DNA from: JARRJS01 sp037388885
GTDB taxonomy: Bacteria; Gemmatimonadota; Gemmatimonadetes; Longimicrobiales; RSA9
Length of the DNA: 64,000 nucleotides
Reading direction: 5' to 3'
Assembly: GCA_037388885.1 (NCBI GenBank)
Contig: JARRJS010000053.1
Span: 1-64,000, forward strand
Under the pieces are notes generated by a model. That model ran no database searches. It saw only the letters and a program-made list of their open reading frames with translations, and was not told the DNA's origin. The translations under genes were made by a program, and so were the position numbers. Positions 16,535-25,208 of the stretch are shown piece by piece; position 1 is the first letter of the stretch, and every line of letters starts with the position of its first letter.

Positions 16535-17125
16535 TCAGCGTGTCAGCGCGGCGCGCATCCGCCGTGACCAGTCGGCGATCGAGGACTGGATGTAGCGGGC
16601 GGTCTCGCGGTCGGTGCGGCTGATGGGGCCTTCGCAGCCGGTCTCGACGCGCACGTTGACGAATGTGGGGCCGGGGGCGTGGAGGATCTCGTCGAGGGCG
16701 GCCTCGTACGCCTCGGCATCGTCGAAGTGGAAGGTGCGGGGGAAGCCAGCGGCGCGGGCCATAGCGGCGAAATCGACGGTCGCCGCCGCCGGGATTCGTT
16801 GGTTGCCGGTGATCTCGTAGGTCCCGTTCTGTACGACCATCAGCACGAGGTTGGAGGCGCCCGCGTCGACGATCGTGGCCAAAGTGCCGAGGCTCATCAG
16901 CATGCTGCCGTCGCCGTTCATGCACAGGACGCGGCGTTGTGGTTGGGCGAGGGCGACGCCGAGCGCCAGATCGGCGGTGTGGCCCATGGCGCTGTCGGCG
17001 GAAGCGAAGTCCAGGTCGTGATCCGAGAGGCGACCCCAGGGGCGAACGACGCTCATTGTCGTGACGACGACCTCGTCGGTGCGGCGCCTTGCCAGTGGCT
17101 CCAGGAGCTGGGCCTTCGTCAGCAT
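16535..17125 (-). CDS. TPP-dependent decarboxylase, PP-domain subunit (sulfopyruvate/phosphonopyruvate decarboxylase beta-like)
   Basis: A 196-residue thiamine-diphosphate binding half. The signature GDGS...N is present (CMNGDGSMLMSLGTLATI, then VMVVQNGTYEITG spacing) with the D-ADSAMGHTADLALGVALA segment. It resembles ComE or the C-terminal half of phosphonopyruvate decarboxylase. It starts 2 bp after the alpha-like gene stop, so the two form a heteromeric enzyme. If it decarboxylates 3-sulfopyruvate, the product sulfoacetaldehyde could yield sulfite. A phosphonate or other 2-oxoacid substrate is equally compatible with what is visible. No Xsc, ComA-C or phosphonomutase gene is in the window. 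Confidence 0.72.
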   Translation of the reverse strand: MLTKAQLLEPLARRRTDEVVVTTMSVVRPWGRLSDHDLDFASADSAMGHTADLALGVALAQPQRRVLCMNGDGSMLMSLGTLATIVDAGASNLVLMVVQNGTYEITGNQRIPAAATVDFAAMARAAGFPRTFHFDDAEAYEAALDEILHAPGPTFVNVRVETGCEGPISRTDRETARYIQSSIADWSRRMRAALTR

Positions 17126-17127
17126 GA

Positions 17128-17697
17128 CTATTCGGGAACGCGGGTCAACAACAAGGCGACGGGTCGTTCTTCCGTGCGCGCCATGTCGAACGCCTCATGA
17201 ACCCGTGGCAGGTCGGCGGCGCCTTCACACAAGAAGAAGGGAACGCCCCAGGCGGCGAGGGTGGGTTCGGTGAACAGGGCGGCAGTGTCGATGTATGGGC
17301 GTACGAGCGTGTCGCGCGTGCGAGAGGCGCCGGCGGGGTCCATGCCCATGCCCTTGAGCTTCGCGTAACCGCGGCACGTGACCAGAGCCACCAGGGGCAC
17401 GCCCATCCGCATGGCCGTACCCCGCAAAGCGTCGCCGCTTTCCAGTAGCGCCGTGTTCTGTAGCACGACGACGGGGCGTGCGCCTCCCAGCCAGAGGCCC
17501 GACGCGATCGCGAACGCTTCACCTTCCCGGGTCACGCGTACCAGTCTGAGGCCGTGCTCCGGTAACCGTTCGAGGAGAGGCGCCGAAATGCTGTCCGGCA
17601 AACCGACGACGTGGGTAACGCCTTCAGCGACGAGGACGCCGAGCGTATCCTCCACGCTCGGCGGCACGTTCGCCCGACCCCCGTTTGTTGCCGTCAC
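17128..17697 (-). CDS. TPP-dependent decarboxylase, PYR-domain subunit (sulfopyruvate/phosphonopyruvate decarboxylase alpha-like)
   Basis: A 189-residue PYR half of the enzyme above. GTG 17697 was chosen over an upstream TTG (17778) because GGGAGG sits 8 nt before it, and the upstream extension is Arg-rich and unlike the family. Visible features are VTHVVGLPDSISAPLLERL, the conserved Glu of TPP activation in RVTREGEAFAIASGLWLGG, and QNTALLESGDALRGTAMRM. This resembles ComD. It is encoded just upstream of its PP partner and downstream of the MddA-like gene, all on the same strand. Confidence 0.7.
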   Translation of the reverse strand: MTATNGGRANVPPSVEDTLGVLVAEGVTHVVGLPDSISAPLLERLPEHGLRLVRVTREGEAFAIASGLWLGGARPVVVLQNTALLESGDALRGTAMRMGVPLVALVTCRGYAKLKGMGMDPAGASRTRDTLVRPYIDTAALFTEPTLAAWGVPFFLCEGAADLPRVHEAFDMARTEERPVALLLTRVPE

Positions 17698-17916
17698 GCC
17701 ACCGGCCTCCCGCCCGCGTTCACCCCGCCGGGTCCCGGTGCGGCGGGCGAACGCGCCGAGCCGGGTCGCGCCGGGCAATGTACGCCCCGGCGCCGCGGCG
17801 CGGTAGCCGAGCCGCGGGAATCACAGCCAGGCGCGGCGGCATCACGGCATCGCGTGCGCCGTCGCGTCGCGCCGTTTCCCCGCCCCCGGCACCTCGCCCA
17901 GACTCCGTCCGCGCCC

Positions 17917-18696
17917 TCAGCGCGATCCCGAGAGCGTGAAGAGCGCCCCAACCTCGCCGCGGTACCGCCGATAGGTTTCACCGAAGCGCTGCAACAGGTC
18001 CCGCTCTTCGTAGGCCACACCGATGGCGATGTAGATGCTCAGCGCCACCGCCATCACCAGGTGACCGAACGTCATGTGCGGCGTCGCCCATACGCCCAGC
18101 AGCACGCCTGCCATGATGGGATGCCGGCTGTAGCGGTACATCCACTTCCGCTTGAACTCGATTGACGTGTACTTCCGTCCGGCGGCGTGCAGGTAGCCCT
18201 GGCGCAGCCCGAACAAATCAAAGTGGTCTATCGCCCATGTGGACAACAGCAGATAAAGCCAGCCCGCAGCGCAAAGGCCCCAGAGCAGCGAGGCCCACGC
18301 TCCGCTCACCAACCACACGACGTCCGGCAACGGTTGCCAGAACGACACGGTGGCGCTCAGAACCACACCCGCCGTCAACACGAAGGTGCTTCGCTCCGCC
18401 CACCGCGGCACGACACGCGTCCAATGCTTCTTGAAACCCTGCCGTGCCATCACGCTGTGGGATAAACCGAACAGGAGAACCAGACCGAGATCCACCACAA
18501 GACCCGTCGCCTCGCCGCCCGTCGCTGCCAGGCGTGGCCACGGCAGCACCTCCGCAAGACTGAGTGCCAGCCAGGCAAGTCCACCAACGCCCACCAGGTA
18601 GGCGATGAGGGCGTAGGGCAGCGCGATCAGCCTCGAGAACGCACCCGCGTTGGCCGTCGGTCGGGCATTCGATTGAAGCGTGCCAGCGTTTTCCAC
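17917..18696 (-). CDS. mddA: Methanethiol S-methyltransferase-like membrane protein (NnrU/isoprenylcysteine methyltransferase fold)
   Basis: A 259-residue protein with about five membrane helices. GTG 18696 is set by GGAGG 8 nt upstream. The C-terminal motif RYSRHPIMAGVLLGVWATPH, followed by EERDLLQRFGETYRRYRGEV, is the SAM-binding signature of the NnrU/ICMT fold. The size and the first-half motif LFGLSHSVMARQGFKKHW fit MddA, which methylates methanethiol to dimethylsulfide. A generic NnrU protein cannot be excluded. A TetR-type regulator gene lies just upstream, and near-identical operators precede both genes, so expression is probably repressed until a ligand binds. Confidence 0.68.
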   Translation of the reverse strand: MENAGTLQSNARPTANAGAFSRLIALPYALIAYLVGVGGLAWLALSLAEVLPWPRLAATGGEATGLVVDLGLVLLFGLSHSVMARQGFKKHWTRVVPRWAERSTFVLTAGVVLSATVSFWQPLPDVVWLVSGAWASLLWGLCAAGWLYLLLSTWAIDHFDLFGLRQGYLHAAGRKYTSIEFKRKWMYRYSRHPIMAGVLLGVWATPHMTFGHLVMAVALSIYIAIGVAYEERDLLQRFGETYRRYRGEVGALFTLSGSR

Positions 18697-18740
18697 GTCT
18701 GACCTCCAGGTTTGAGAAACTACGGTCTCGCGCCGGCTAT

Positions 18741-18758
18741 ACTGACTAGTCGGTTTAG
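18741..18758 (-). promoter_or_regulatory. Operator upstream of the mddA-like gene
   Basis: ACTGACTAGTCGGTTTAG matches the site before the tetR gene (19370-19387) at 15 of 18 positions and has the same partial dyad. It lies 45 bp upstream of the GTG start, in the 80-bp gap between tetR and mddA. It is the likely TetR binding site. Confidence 0.65.
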
Positions 18759-18776
18759 AGAGCGCCCCAAAAAAAC

Positions 18777-19355
18777 TCAGTCCAGCAGAGAATCCAGATA
18801 CCTGCGAAATTCGCTGATCGCCGCCGACAACCGCGTGCTGTCGCCTCGAGCACGGCCCATCACGATGCCACCCTCGATAACCGCCAGCAGCTGCGCCGCC
18901 AGCTCTGCGCCGGTGGGGACATCCGACGCGCTCGACGTGTCCGTGATCGGCTGCAGGTGGCCCGCCAACCACATCTCAAACCGCGTGAACCACTCGTTGA
19001 TGATCTTGGCGATGGCCGGGCTCATGGCCGAAAACTCCACCGCGAAGTTGCCTGCCAAACAGCCGTGCTCCCACAGATCCCCCGAAACCGCGTTCACGTG
19101 ATCGACCAGAGCGAGCGCGCGTTCCACGGGGTCGTCCACAGCGGTGAAGGGCCCGCGCATCACCAGCGCGGTCCCTCGCTGAAAGTACGTTTCCAGCGCC
19201 GCGATGCCCACCGCCTCCTTCGAATCGAAGAAGTGGTAAACGCTACCTTTCGCCACGCCGGCCTTCGCCACGATCTCGTCCACGGTGGTGGCGGCGTACC
19301 CTCTGTCGAGCATGAGGCTGGTTGCGGCGTCGATGATGCGTTCGCGAGTCGTCAT
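18777..19355 (-). CDS. TetR-family transcriptional repressor
   Basis: A 192-residue regulator. The N-terminal helix-turn-helix spans residues ~8-50 (RERIIDAATSLMLDRGYAAT, VAKGSVYHFFDSKEAVG). The C-terminal ligand domain includes GCLAGNFAVEFSAMSP, typical of the TetR C-terminal group that controls stress and efflux genes. ATG 19355 is the first Met of the HTH helix. Its own promoter region carries a palindromic operator (19370-19387), and a second copy lies before the next gene, mddA-like. It therefore probably represses itself and mddA. The inducing ligand is unknown, and a thiol or sulfide is a reasonable guess from context. Confidence 0.88.
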   Translation of the reverse strand: MTTRERIIDAATSLMLDRGYAATTVDEIVAKAGVAKGSVYHFFDSKEAVGIAALETYFQRGTALVMRGPFTAVDDPVERALALVDHVNAVSGDLWEHGCLAGNFAVEFSAMSPAIAKIINEWFTRFEMWLAGHLQPITDTSSASDVPTGAELAAQLLAVIEGGIVMGRARGDSTRLSAAISEFRRYLDSLLD

Positions 19356-19369
19356 CGCAGATAGTATAG

Positions 19370-19387
19370 ACTGACCGGTCGGTCTAG
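19370..19387 (-). promoter_or_regulatory. Palindromic operator upstream of tetR
   Basis: ACTGACCGGTCGGTCTAG sits 14 bp upstream of the tetR start. Extended to TAGACTGACCGGTCGGTCTA it is palindromic except for one base pair. A second near copy is at 18741-18758. This is typical of autorepression by TetR proteins. Confidence 0.7.
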
Positions 19388-19436
19388 TCAAGCCACAGGA
19401 GTGCTGGTGTGACCCGGCAGTTCCTTCGTGACCTTT

Positions 19437-19449
19437 GTGTCTTCGTGTG
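19437..19449 (+). repeat. Interspersed 13-mer, copy 1
   Basis: GTGTCTTCGTGTG lies inside a degenerate 'CCTTCGTG/TTTGTGTCTTCGTG' tract between tetR and FTCD. The identical 13-mer is at 63048-63060, and its complement is at 57928-57940. Confidence 0.6.
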
Positions 19450-19491
19450 TCGGCTTGCGGCCCACAATAGAAGACGAGGAGCGACGGACCG

Positions 19492-21318
19492 ATGGAGCCG
19501 ATCGTCGAGTGCGTACCCAATTTCTCGGAGGGCCGGGACGCTGGCGTCATCAAGGAGATCACGGACACTGTCGAGCGAGTGTCGGGAGTGGATCTCCTGG
19601 ATGTGGATCCGGGTGAGAACACGAACCGGACCGTGGTGACGTTCGTCGGGCCGCCGGAAGCCGTGGCGGAAGCAGCTTTCGTGGCGGTGGCGCGGGCGGC
19701 CCAGGTGATCGACATGCGCCGGCACAAGGGCGAGCATCCGCGGATGGGCGCGACGGACGTAGTGCCGTTCGTGCCGGTGTCCGGCGTCACCATGGAGGAC
19801 TGCGCCGAAATCGCCCGCGGGGTGGGCCGGCGCATCGGCGAGGAGCTGGGCATCCCGGTGTACCTGTACGAGCAGGCGGCGTCGCGGCCGGAGCGCCGGA
19901 ATCTTGCGCACGTGCGAACGGGCGAGTACGAGGGCCTGGCGGAGAAGCTTAAGGACCCCGAGTGGGCGCCCGACTTCGGGCCTGCGTCGTTCAACGCCCA
20001 GGCGGGTGCGACGGCGGTGGGGGCGCGGGAGTTCCTGATCGCGTACAACATCGATCTGAACACGAGCGACCGGCGCTACGCGAACGAGATCGCGTACGTG
20101 CTGCGGGAGCGTGGTCGCTGGAAGCGGGTGGGCAACACGGAGCCGTTCTACTACAAGGGCAGGGTGGTGCACTTCCCGGAAGACGGCACGTACCCATGCG
20201 GACCCTGCGATTTCGTGGGCGGCTCGTTCGAGGAGCTGGAGGCCCACTACCGCAAGGTGCACGGCGGTGACCTGCGGGCGCGATACGAATCACTGGACAT
20301 TGACCCGGAGCACCCGTCCGGTCCGGTATTCACCGACGGACTGTTCAAGCATGTGAAGGCCATCGGCTGGGTCATCGAGGCATACAATCGGGCCCAGATC
20401 AGCATGAATCTGACGGATTACCACGTGAGTGCGCCGCACGAGGTGCTGGAGGCGGCGCGGGAGGAGGCGCGCAAGCGGGGTATCGTCGTGACGGGCTCGG
20501 AGATCGTGGGCCTGGTGCCGTACGATGCCGTGCGGCAGGCGGGCATCTACTACCGCCGGCGCATGCACAAGTCTCCGGGCGTGCCGGCAGCGGACCTGGT
20601 GGAGTCGGCGGTGCAGTCCATGGGGCTGCGGGACGTGGCGCCGTTCGATCCGGCGAAGAAGGTGCTGGCCATGCCGCGCCCGGACGGTCCGCTGGTGCAG
20701 CGTCGGACGCACGACTTCGTGGACGAGGTGTCGCGGGGCACGCCGGCGCCGGGTGGTGGCTCGGTGGCCGCACTGGCCGGCGCCCTGGGGAGCGGCCTGG
20801 CGTCCATGGTGGCGAACCTGGCGGTGGACCGCCCCGACAAGGACGAAGAGTACGACGCATTGTGCGACATCGCGGAACGTGCGCAGACGGTGAAGGATGC
20901 GCTGGTCCGGGCCGTAGACGAGGACACGTCGGCGTTCGACTCGGTGCTGACGGCCATGCGTATGCCGAAGTCGACGGACGCGGAGCGCGAAGCACGCAAG
21001 CAGGCCATCCAGGATGGCTACAAGTCGGCTACGCGCGTGCCGCTGCGGACCGTGGAGCTGTGCCGGGACGCGCTGGGGCTGTGCCTCGAGATAGCGCCGC
21101 TGGCGCCGAAGTCCATGATCAGCGACGTGGGCAGCGGCTCCCTCGTCGCCCTGGCGGGCCTCAAGGCGGCCGCGTACAACGTGCGCATCAACCTGCCGAA
21201 CATCGAGGACGAGGCCTTCCGGGACGAGATGCTCGGGCGGTTGGGCAGCCTGGTCGAGGAGGGCGAGTTGTGCGCCGCGCAGGTGGAGCAGTCGGTGAGC
21301 GCTGCGATCGGCGCCTGA
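19492..21318 (+). CDS. Bifunctional glutamate formimidoyltransferase / formimidoyl-THF cyclodeaminase
   Basis: A 608-residue cytoplasmic enzyme of histidine degradation. It transfers the formimino group of formiminoglutamate to tetrahydrofolate and then releases ammonia to give methenyl-THF. Residues 1-400 are the transferase (ECVPNFSEGRD, catalytic His82 in KGEHPRMGATDVVPF, NLTDYHVSAPHEV). Residues ~405-608 are the cyclodeaminase (HDFVDEVSRGTPAPGGGSVA, LSPL-type tail replaced by LVEEGELCAAQVEQS). A Cys2His2-like insert (C236, C239, H252, H257) interrupts the transferase. No other hut gene is adjacent. The start ATG 19492 opens at the family's first strand. Confidence 0.93.
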   Translation: MEPIVECVPNFSEGRDAGVIKEITDTVERVSGVDLLDVDPGENTNRTVVTFVGPPEAVAEAAFVAVARAAQVIDMRRHKGEHPRMGATDVVPFVPVSGVTMEDCAEIARGVGRRIGEELGIPVYLYEQAASRPERRNLAHVRTGEYEGLAEKLKDPEWAPDFGPASFNAQAGATAVGAREFLIAYNIDLNTSDRRYANEIAYVLRERGRWKRVGNTEPFYYKGRVVHFPEDGTYPCGPCDFVGGSFEELEAHYRKVHGGDLRARYESLDIDPEHPSGPVFTDGLFKHVKAIGWVIEAYNRAQISMNLTDYHVSAPHEVLEAAREEARKRGIVVTGSEIVGLVPYDAVRQAGIYYRRRMHKSPGVPAADLVESAVQSMGLRDVAPFDPAKKVLAMPRPDGPLVQRRTHDFVDEVSRGTPAPGGGSVAALAGALGSGLASMVANLAVDRPDKDEEYDALCDIAERAQTVKDALVRAVDEDTSAFDSVLTAMRMPKSTDAEREARKQAIQDGYKSATRVPLRTVELCRDALGLCLEIAPLAPKSMISDVGSGSLVALAGLKAAAYNVRINLPNIEDEAFRDEMLGRLGSLVEEGELCAAQVEQSVSAAIGA

Positions 21319-21384
21319 CCGACAGCGATGGGCGCCGACCGGCGGCCGGCGCCCGACCTGCAAGCGCCGCTGTCCGGGTCCGGT

Positions 21385-21840
21385 TCAGACGTTCGCGGCC
21401 AGTCCCAGCTCCGATAAGGCTTCGTCGTCCGTCGGGATAACGGGGAAGGCGTCGCGCAATTCCGGCGGCACCTGGTGCGGCCGGCCGGTGCGCATGTCGA
21501 CGAAGACCCAGAGCGTCTCCGCCCGCGCGATGGCCTTGCCGTCGTGTTCTCGCCAGAACAGGTAGCGGCGCGGCGAGCTCCGCGACCCCATGCCCTTCAC
21601 CCAGGTGTAGATGGAGAGCGTGTCCCCCTCGAACGCGGGGCTCACGTACTCAATGAAATGCGAGCGGACGAACCAGCTCAGGCCGGTGGCCAGGTAGCGC
21701 TCCACCGGCCAGCCCTGCGCCGCGGAATGCGCGGTGGCGACTTCCTGCATCCAGCGCAGGTACTCCAGGTTGTTCACGTGCCCGTTGGCGTCGATGGCCT
21801 CGGGCGTCACTTCGACACTGCGGGTGTAGATCCTCGGCAT
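21385..21840 (-). CDS. Acyl-CoA thioesterase (YbgC/FadM-type hotdog)
   Basis: A 151-residue single-hotdog thioesterase. The active-site signature is VTPEAIDANGHVNNLEYLRW, with Asp and the helix-capping HVNN, followed by SHFIEYVSPAFEGDTLSIYT. It should hydrolyse acyl-CoA to free acid and CoA in the cytoplasm. The substrate cannot be told from sequence. ATG 21840 is the first Met. It is divergent from the cupredoxin lipoprotein across a 106-bp gap that must hold both promoters. Confidence 0.87.
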   Translation of the reverse strand: MPRIYTRSVEVTPEAIDANGHVNNLEYLRWMQEVATAHSAAQGWPVERYLATGLSWFVRSHFIEYVSPAFEGDTLSIYTWVKGMGSRSSPRRYLFWREHDGKAIARAETLWVFVDMRTGRPHQVPPELRDAFPVIPTDDEALSELGLAANV

Positions 21841-21946
21841 GGCGCGAATATCGCAGCGACGTGCACGCCGGGCAACATGCTATCGGGGGCAGCGCCCGTG
21901 TCGTGCCGGCATTGCCCGAAACTGCTCCTGAACGACGGAGGCGTCC

Positions 21947-22453
21947 TTGGACCGTCCGCATCAACCGACGTGCCGGCCGCGGCGGCACGTCCGCGTCGGA
22001 TTCCTGCTGCTGGCTCTGGTGGTTGCTGCCTGCAGCCCTGAGGCCAACAAGCCGTACCGGCCCGTCACGCGCGATGTGACCCTGACGGCGGTGCCGTTGC
22101 TGACGAAGGAGATGGCTGCGGTCTATCCCTTCCTGAAGGAAGACTTCGCGAAGGGTGGCGTGTTGGATGGCAAGGAGGTCTACGCCTTCACGCCCAACAG
22201 CATCACGGCCTACGCAGGCGACACGCTCGCGATCACGCTGGTGAACCCCGAGGACGACGAGCACTCCTTCGTGCTGCCCGACCGGTACGTGAAGATGCCC
22301 GGCATGTCCGTGACGCACACGACGTACGTCGTGGACAGGCCGGGCATCATTCGGATCATCTGCGCGATCCCGAAGCACATGCCGTATATGTGGGGCGAGA
22401 TCGTCGTGCTGCCGGACAAGCTCGCCTACGCGGCCGCGGACAGCGCGGCCTGA
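21947..22453 (+). CDS. Cupredoxin-domain lipoprotein
   Basis: A 168-residue predicted lipoprotein starting at TTG 21947, preceded by GGAGG. The signal ends in the lipobox ALVVAAC (Cys29), so it should be membrane-anchored in the periplasm. The C-terminal cupredoxin fold shows a full type-1 or CuA-like ligand set: His106 (DDEHSF), Cys139 and His144 (ICAIPKH), and Met145/Met148. Such proteins carry electrons or bind copper. A single Cys argues for mononuclear type-1 copper rather than CuA. It sits alone between the thioesterase and the peptidase, converging on the latter. Confidence 0.82.
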   Translation: MDRPHQPTCRPRRHVRVGFLLLALVVAACSPEANKPYRPVTRDVTLTAVPLLTKEMAAVYPFLKEDFAKGGVLDGKEVYAFTPNSITAYAGDTLAITLVNPEDDEHSFVLPDRYVKMPGMSVTHTTYVVDRPGIIRIICAIPKHMPYMWGEIVVLPDKLAYAAADSAA

Positions 22454-22478
22454 CGCCGGCGAGAGGCCGGCCGGCCGC

Positions 22479-22503
22479 GCGCCGGAGCAGGCCGCTCCGG
22501 CGC
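22479..22503. terminator. Bidirectional hairpin between convergent genes
   Basis: GCGCCGGAGC and GCTCCGGCGC form a perfect 10-bp stem with a 5-nt loop (AGGCC), in the 58-bp gap between the convergent cupredoxin and peptidase genes. There is no clear T-run, but the location fits shared termination. Confidence 0.5.
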
Positions 22504-22511
22504 CCGCCGTC

Positions 22512-25133
22512 TCAGTGCGTAGGCTGCACCTCGGCGTTCTTGACGTACTTATCCAGCCACGCGACCCAGCGGGACCAGAGGTCGAGGATGGTGGCCCCCG
22601 TGGCGGGGCCGTGGGCCTCGTACGGGTACTTGTACAGCGCCGCTGTCTTCCCCAGGAAATTCAACGCCGCGAACATGCGGTCCGAGTTGATGGGGAACGT
22701 GCCCACATTCTGGTCGGCCATGTCGTGGTACATGAGGAACGCGCCCGTGATGTGGTTGGCGTAGAACAACGGGGACATCTTGAAATAGATGTCCGGCGCT
22801 TCCCAGACGTCGCGCCGCTCGTTCTGGAACGAGAACGGTGTGAGGGTGCGGTTGTAGTTGCCGTCGCCGGCAATGCCCGCCTTGAAGAACGGCGTGTGCA
22901 CGAGGGCGTTGGCGGTACCGAAGGCGCCGTAGCTGTGGCCGCCCACGGCCATGCGCTGCGGGTCGATGATGCCGTCCCGATCCAGCGTGCTGATAACAGT
23001 GTACAGGTCGTTGCGCAGGTCGTTGACGTAGTTGTCGTTCATCTGACCGGACGGCCCGACGATCGGCGCATCCGGCTCGATCACGGCGTAGCCCAGCTTG
23101 ATGAAGTACACCATGGAACGCACGCCCAGGTTCGGGAACGCGTTCTTGTTGTATGTGCGCAGCGTCTCATCATAGGAATCCTGGTCCGTGTACTCCCGCG
23201 GATAGAACCAGATGAGGCCGGGCAGGCGCGTGCCGGCCTTGTAGTCCGGTGGCAGGGTCACCTTGACCCGCAGCTTGAAGCCATCCGGCCGCGGGATGTC
23301 CATGATGCGCGTCGGCGCGTGCGTGATGTCCGGGTTGTAGTCCTTGTTGTTCGTCAGCTTGGTCAGGTGGCCGGCCGCATCCCGCAGGTAGGAGTCCGGC
23401 ACCGTCGTCGCCGACTCGCGGGAAACGACGAGCTGCGTGGCGTTGTCGTTGAGAATGGCCACGATGCTCTCGTAGACGTCGCCCTTCTCACCTTCGTACA
23501 AGCGGGTTTTGTCACCGGTCTTGATCTGGACCCGGTCGATGAACTCGCGGGGCCCTTCCTCCAGCGGCTGCTTGGAGTAGACGGTGCCCTGAAGGAAGAC
23601 GCTGGTGCTGTCGCTGGACAGTTGCGCCAGGTTGGGCTGGCTCGCGCCGCCTCCGCGCCGGAAGTAGAAGCCGCGCCGGACGGGCGTCGTCGTCACCAGC
23701 GTGCCGGGATTGTTGTAGAAGTCGTCCGGCTTGTACGTGGCGATGGTGTACGTCTTGGACGGATCGCTCAGATATACGCCGTACACCTTCCCGCCCTCGT
23801 TGCGGCCTCCGCCGAAGCCGAACCGGCGGCGCTGACCGGTGTTCCCCTCAGTGACGAAGACCAGGTCCGGGTCCTTCGTATACGTCACGTCGGACATGCG
23901 CGCATTGGCCTCGTACGCCACCGACAGGCTCGCGCTGTCGAAGGGCGGCTTCCACAGCATGACCCGGTCCTTGCGCCGAGCGCGGCCACCCTGCTGGCGG
24001 CTGCCGTTGCCCGGAGCAGCTGCCGTATCCGGACGATGTGGCGCCGGCGCCAGCTCCAGGAAGCTCAGGCCGGCTCCATCGGGCCGCCACATGGCGTTGC
24101 GCGGCTCCAGCTCCCGGGATGCACGCGTGGCGGAATCCGGCTCGACGCCCGTGTTCAACGGCGTCTCGCGCAGGGTCGCTAGCACCTTGCCGGTCGCGTC
24201 CCAGATCTGCTCCCTGGAGCCGAAGCTCGACACCGGCACGATGTAGGAGAACGGCTTGGTCATGGTCGTAACCCGGAAGTACTGGCCGTTCATTCCCACG
24301 TCCACCGACTGGATCATGGCCGGCTTGCCGATGTTGCGCACGCGCCGGTTGCCCACGTTGATCAGAGCGAGCTGCCCGGTGGTGTAGTACTCGAGCCGCG
24401 CCTTGTCCGTCGGCACTTCCAGCAGGCTCGGGTACGTGCGTTGGATGTTCTTCCCCGGTTCGGTCAGCCGGACCTCCGGCCCCGTTGCGACCGCCGGGTC
24501 GGCCGGCGGCGCACCCCGCCCCGACGGCACCAGCACCGTCACCAGCGACGTGCCGTCCTGCGTCCAGTCGAGGCTCGTATTCAGCGTTGCCAGCACCGGC
24601 GTGCGGGTGATCTGGCGTGAGCGGCCCGTCGAGACGTCGGCCACGAACACGTGCGTCTCGTTCGGGAAATGGACCAGGAACGCGATGCGGGAGCCGTCCG
24701 GCGACCACTGCGGGTCCGACACCAGGGCGCCCTGCGGCACCTGCACGGTCACCGTGTGGCCCTGCGTGTCGATCAGCTCCAGACCCTTTGCGCTGCGCGT
24801 CGTCAATGCCCGGGCACGATTGGCCGCAGGATCGATCTGGAGACCGCCCAGGTTGTAGTACGGCTTCGCGAACGCCGCGATCGATGGCAACCCTTCGTTC
24901 TCCAGCTTCACGAAATGGGTGCGGTCAGGACTGGGGTTGCTCAACGTCACATTGCGCCAGCGGGGTGCCATGACGGCGTCTCGGATCACCGCCGGAGGGG
25001 TCTGGTATGCCTCCTTCGTGATCACCGTCTCGTCCTGTGGCATCTGAGCCGTCAACGGCTGCGCCAACAGAACCAGGCCCAAGGAAAGCAATGCTGCGAA
25101 CCGGATGGTTCGACATACGGAAGGTAGATTCAT
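22512..25133 (-). CDS. Secreted S9-family (prolyl-oligopeptidase-like) peptidase
   Basis: An 873-residue serine peptidase. A signal peptide (FAALLSLGLVLLAQPLTAQ) directs it to the periplasm or outside. Residues ~50-600 form a beta-propeller-like region with WSPDGSRIAFLV and related repeats. The C-terminal alpha/beta-hydrolase domain has the triad Ser734 (GGHSYGAF), Asp807 (ADQNVG) and His841 (YEAHGP). It resembles the glutamyl-endopeptidase-like branch of S9. It probably degrades peptides for carbon and nitrogen. The 75-bp gap upstream to the MFS gene holds its own promoter region, but no clear box is seen. Confidence 0.9.
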   Translation of the reverse strand: MNLPSVCRTIRFAALLSLGLVLLAQPLTAQMPQDETVITKEAYQTPPAVIRDAVMAPRWRNVTLSNPSPDRTHFVKLENEGLPSIAAFAKPYYNLGGLQIDPAANRARALTTRSAKGLELIDTQGHTVTVQVPQGALVSDPQWSPDGSRIAFLVHFPNETHVFVADVSTGRSRQITRTPVLATLNTSLDWTQDGTSLVTVLVPSGRGAPPADPAVATGPEVRLTEPGKNIQRTYPSLLEVPTDKARLEYYTTGQLALINVGNRRVRNIGKPAMIQSVDVGMNGQYFRVTTMTKPFSYIVPVSSFGSREQIWDATGKVLATLRETPLNTGVEPDSATRASRELEPRNAMWRPDGAGLSFLELAPAPHRPDTAAAPGNGSRQQGGRARRKDRVMLWKPPFDSASLSVAYEANARMSDVTYTKDPDLVFVTEGNTGQRRRFGFGGGRNEGGKVYGVYLSDPSKTYTIATYKPDDFYNNPGTLVTTTPVRRGFYFRRGGGASQPNLAQLSSDSTSVFLQGTVYSKQPLEEGPREFIDRVQIKTGDKTRLYEGEKGDVYESIVAILNDNATQLVVSRESATTVPDSYLRDAAGHLTKLTNNKDYNPDITHAPTRIMDIPRPDGFKLRVKVTLPPDYKAGTRLPGLIWFYPREYTDQDSYDETLRTYNKNAFPNLGVRSMVYFIKLGYAVIEPDAPIVGPSGQMNDNYVNDLRNDLYTVISTLDRDGIIDPQRMAVGGHSYGAFGTANALVHTPFFKAGIAGDGNYNRTLTPFSFQNERRDVWEAPDIYFKMSPLFYANHITGAFLMYHDMADQNVGTFPINSDRMFAALNFLGKTAALYKYPYEAHGPATGATILDLWSRWVAWLDKYVKNAEVQPTH

Positions 25134-25208
25134 TGCCGCCTCCAGGAGGGTGCTCTTGTTGACGCATGCTATCGTTGCACGTCCGTTACGGCAATCGCCC
25201 GCACACCC

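Noticed and set aside
17698..17778. TTG 17778 start for the PYR-domain subunit
   Set aside because: The added 27 residues are Arg/Gly-rich without family similarity, and a strong GGGAGG precedes GTG 17697.
17698..17916. GC-rich hairpins between the mddA-like and decarboxylase genes as terminators
   Set aside because: Several GC palindromes exist, but none is followed by a T-run, and the base composition makes chance stems common.
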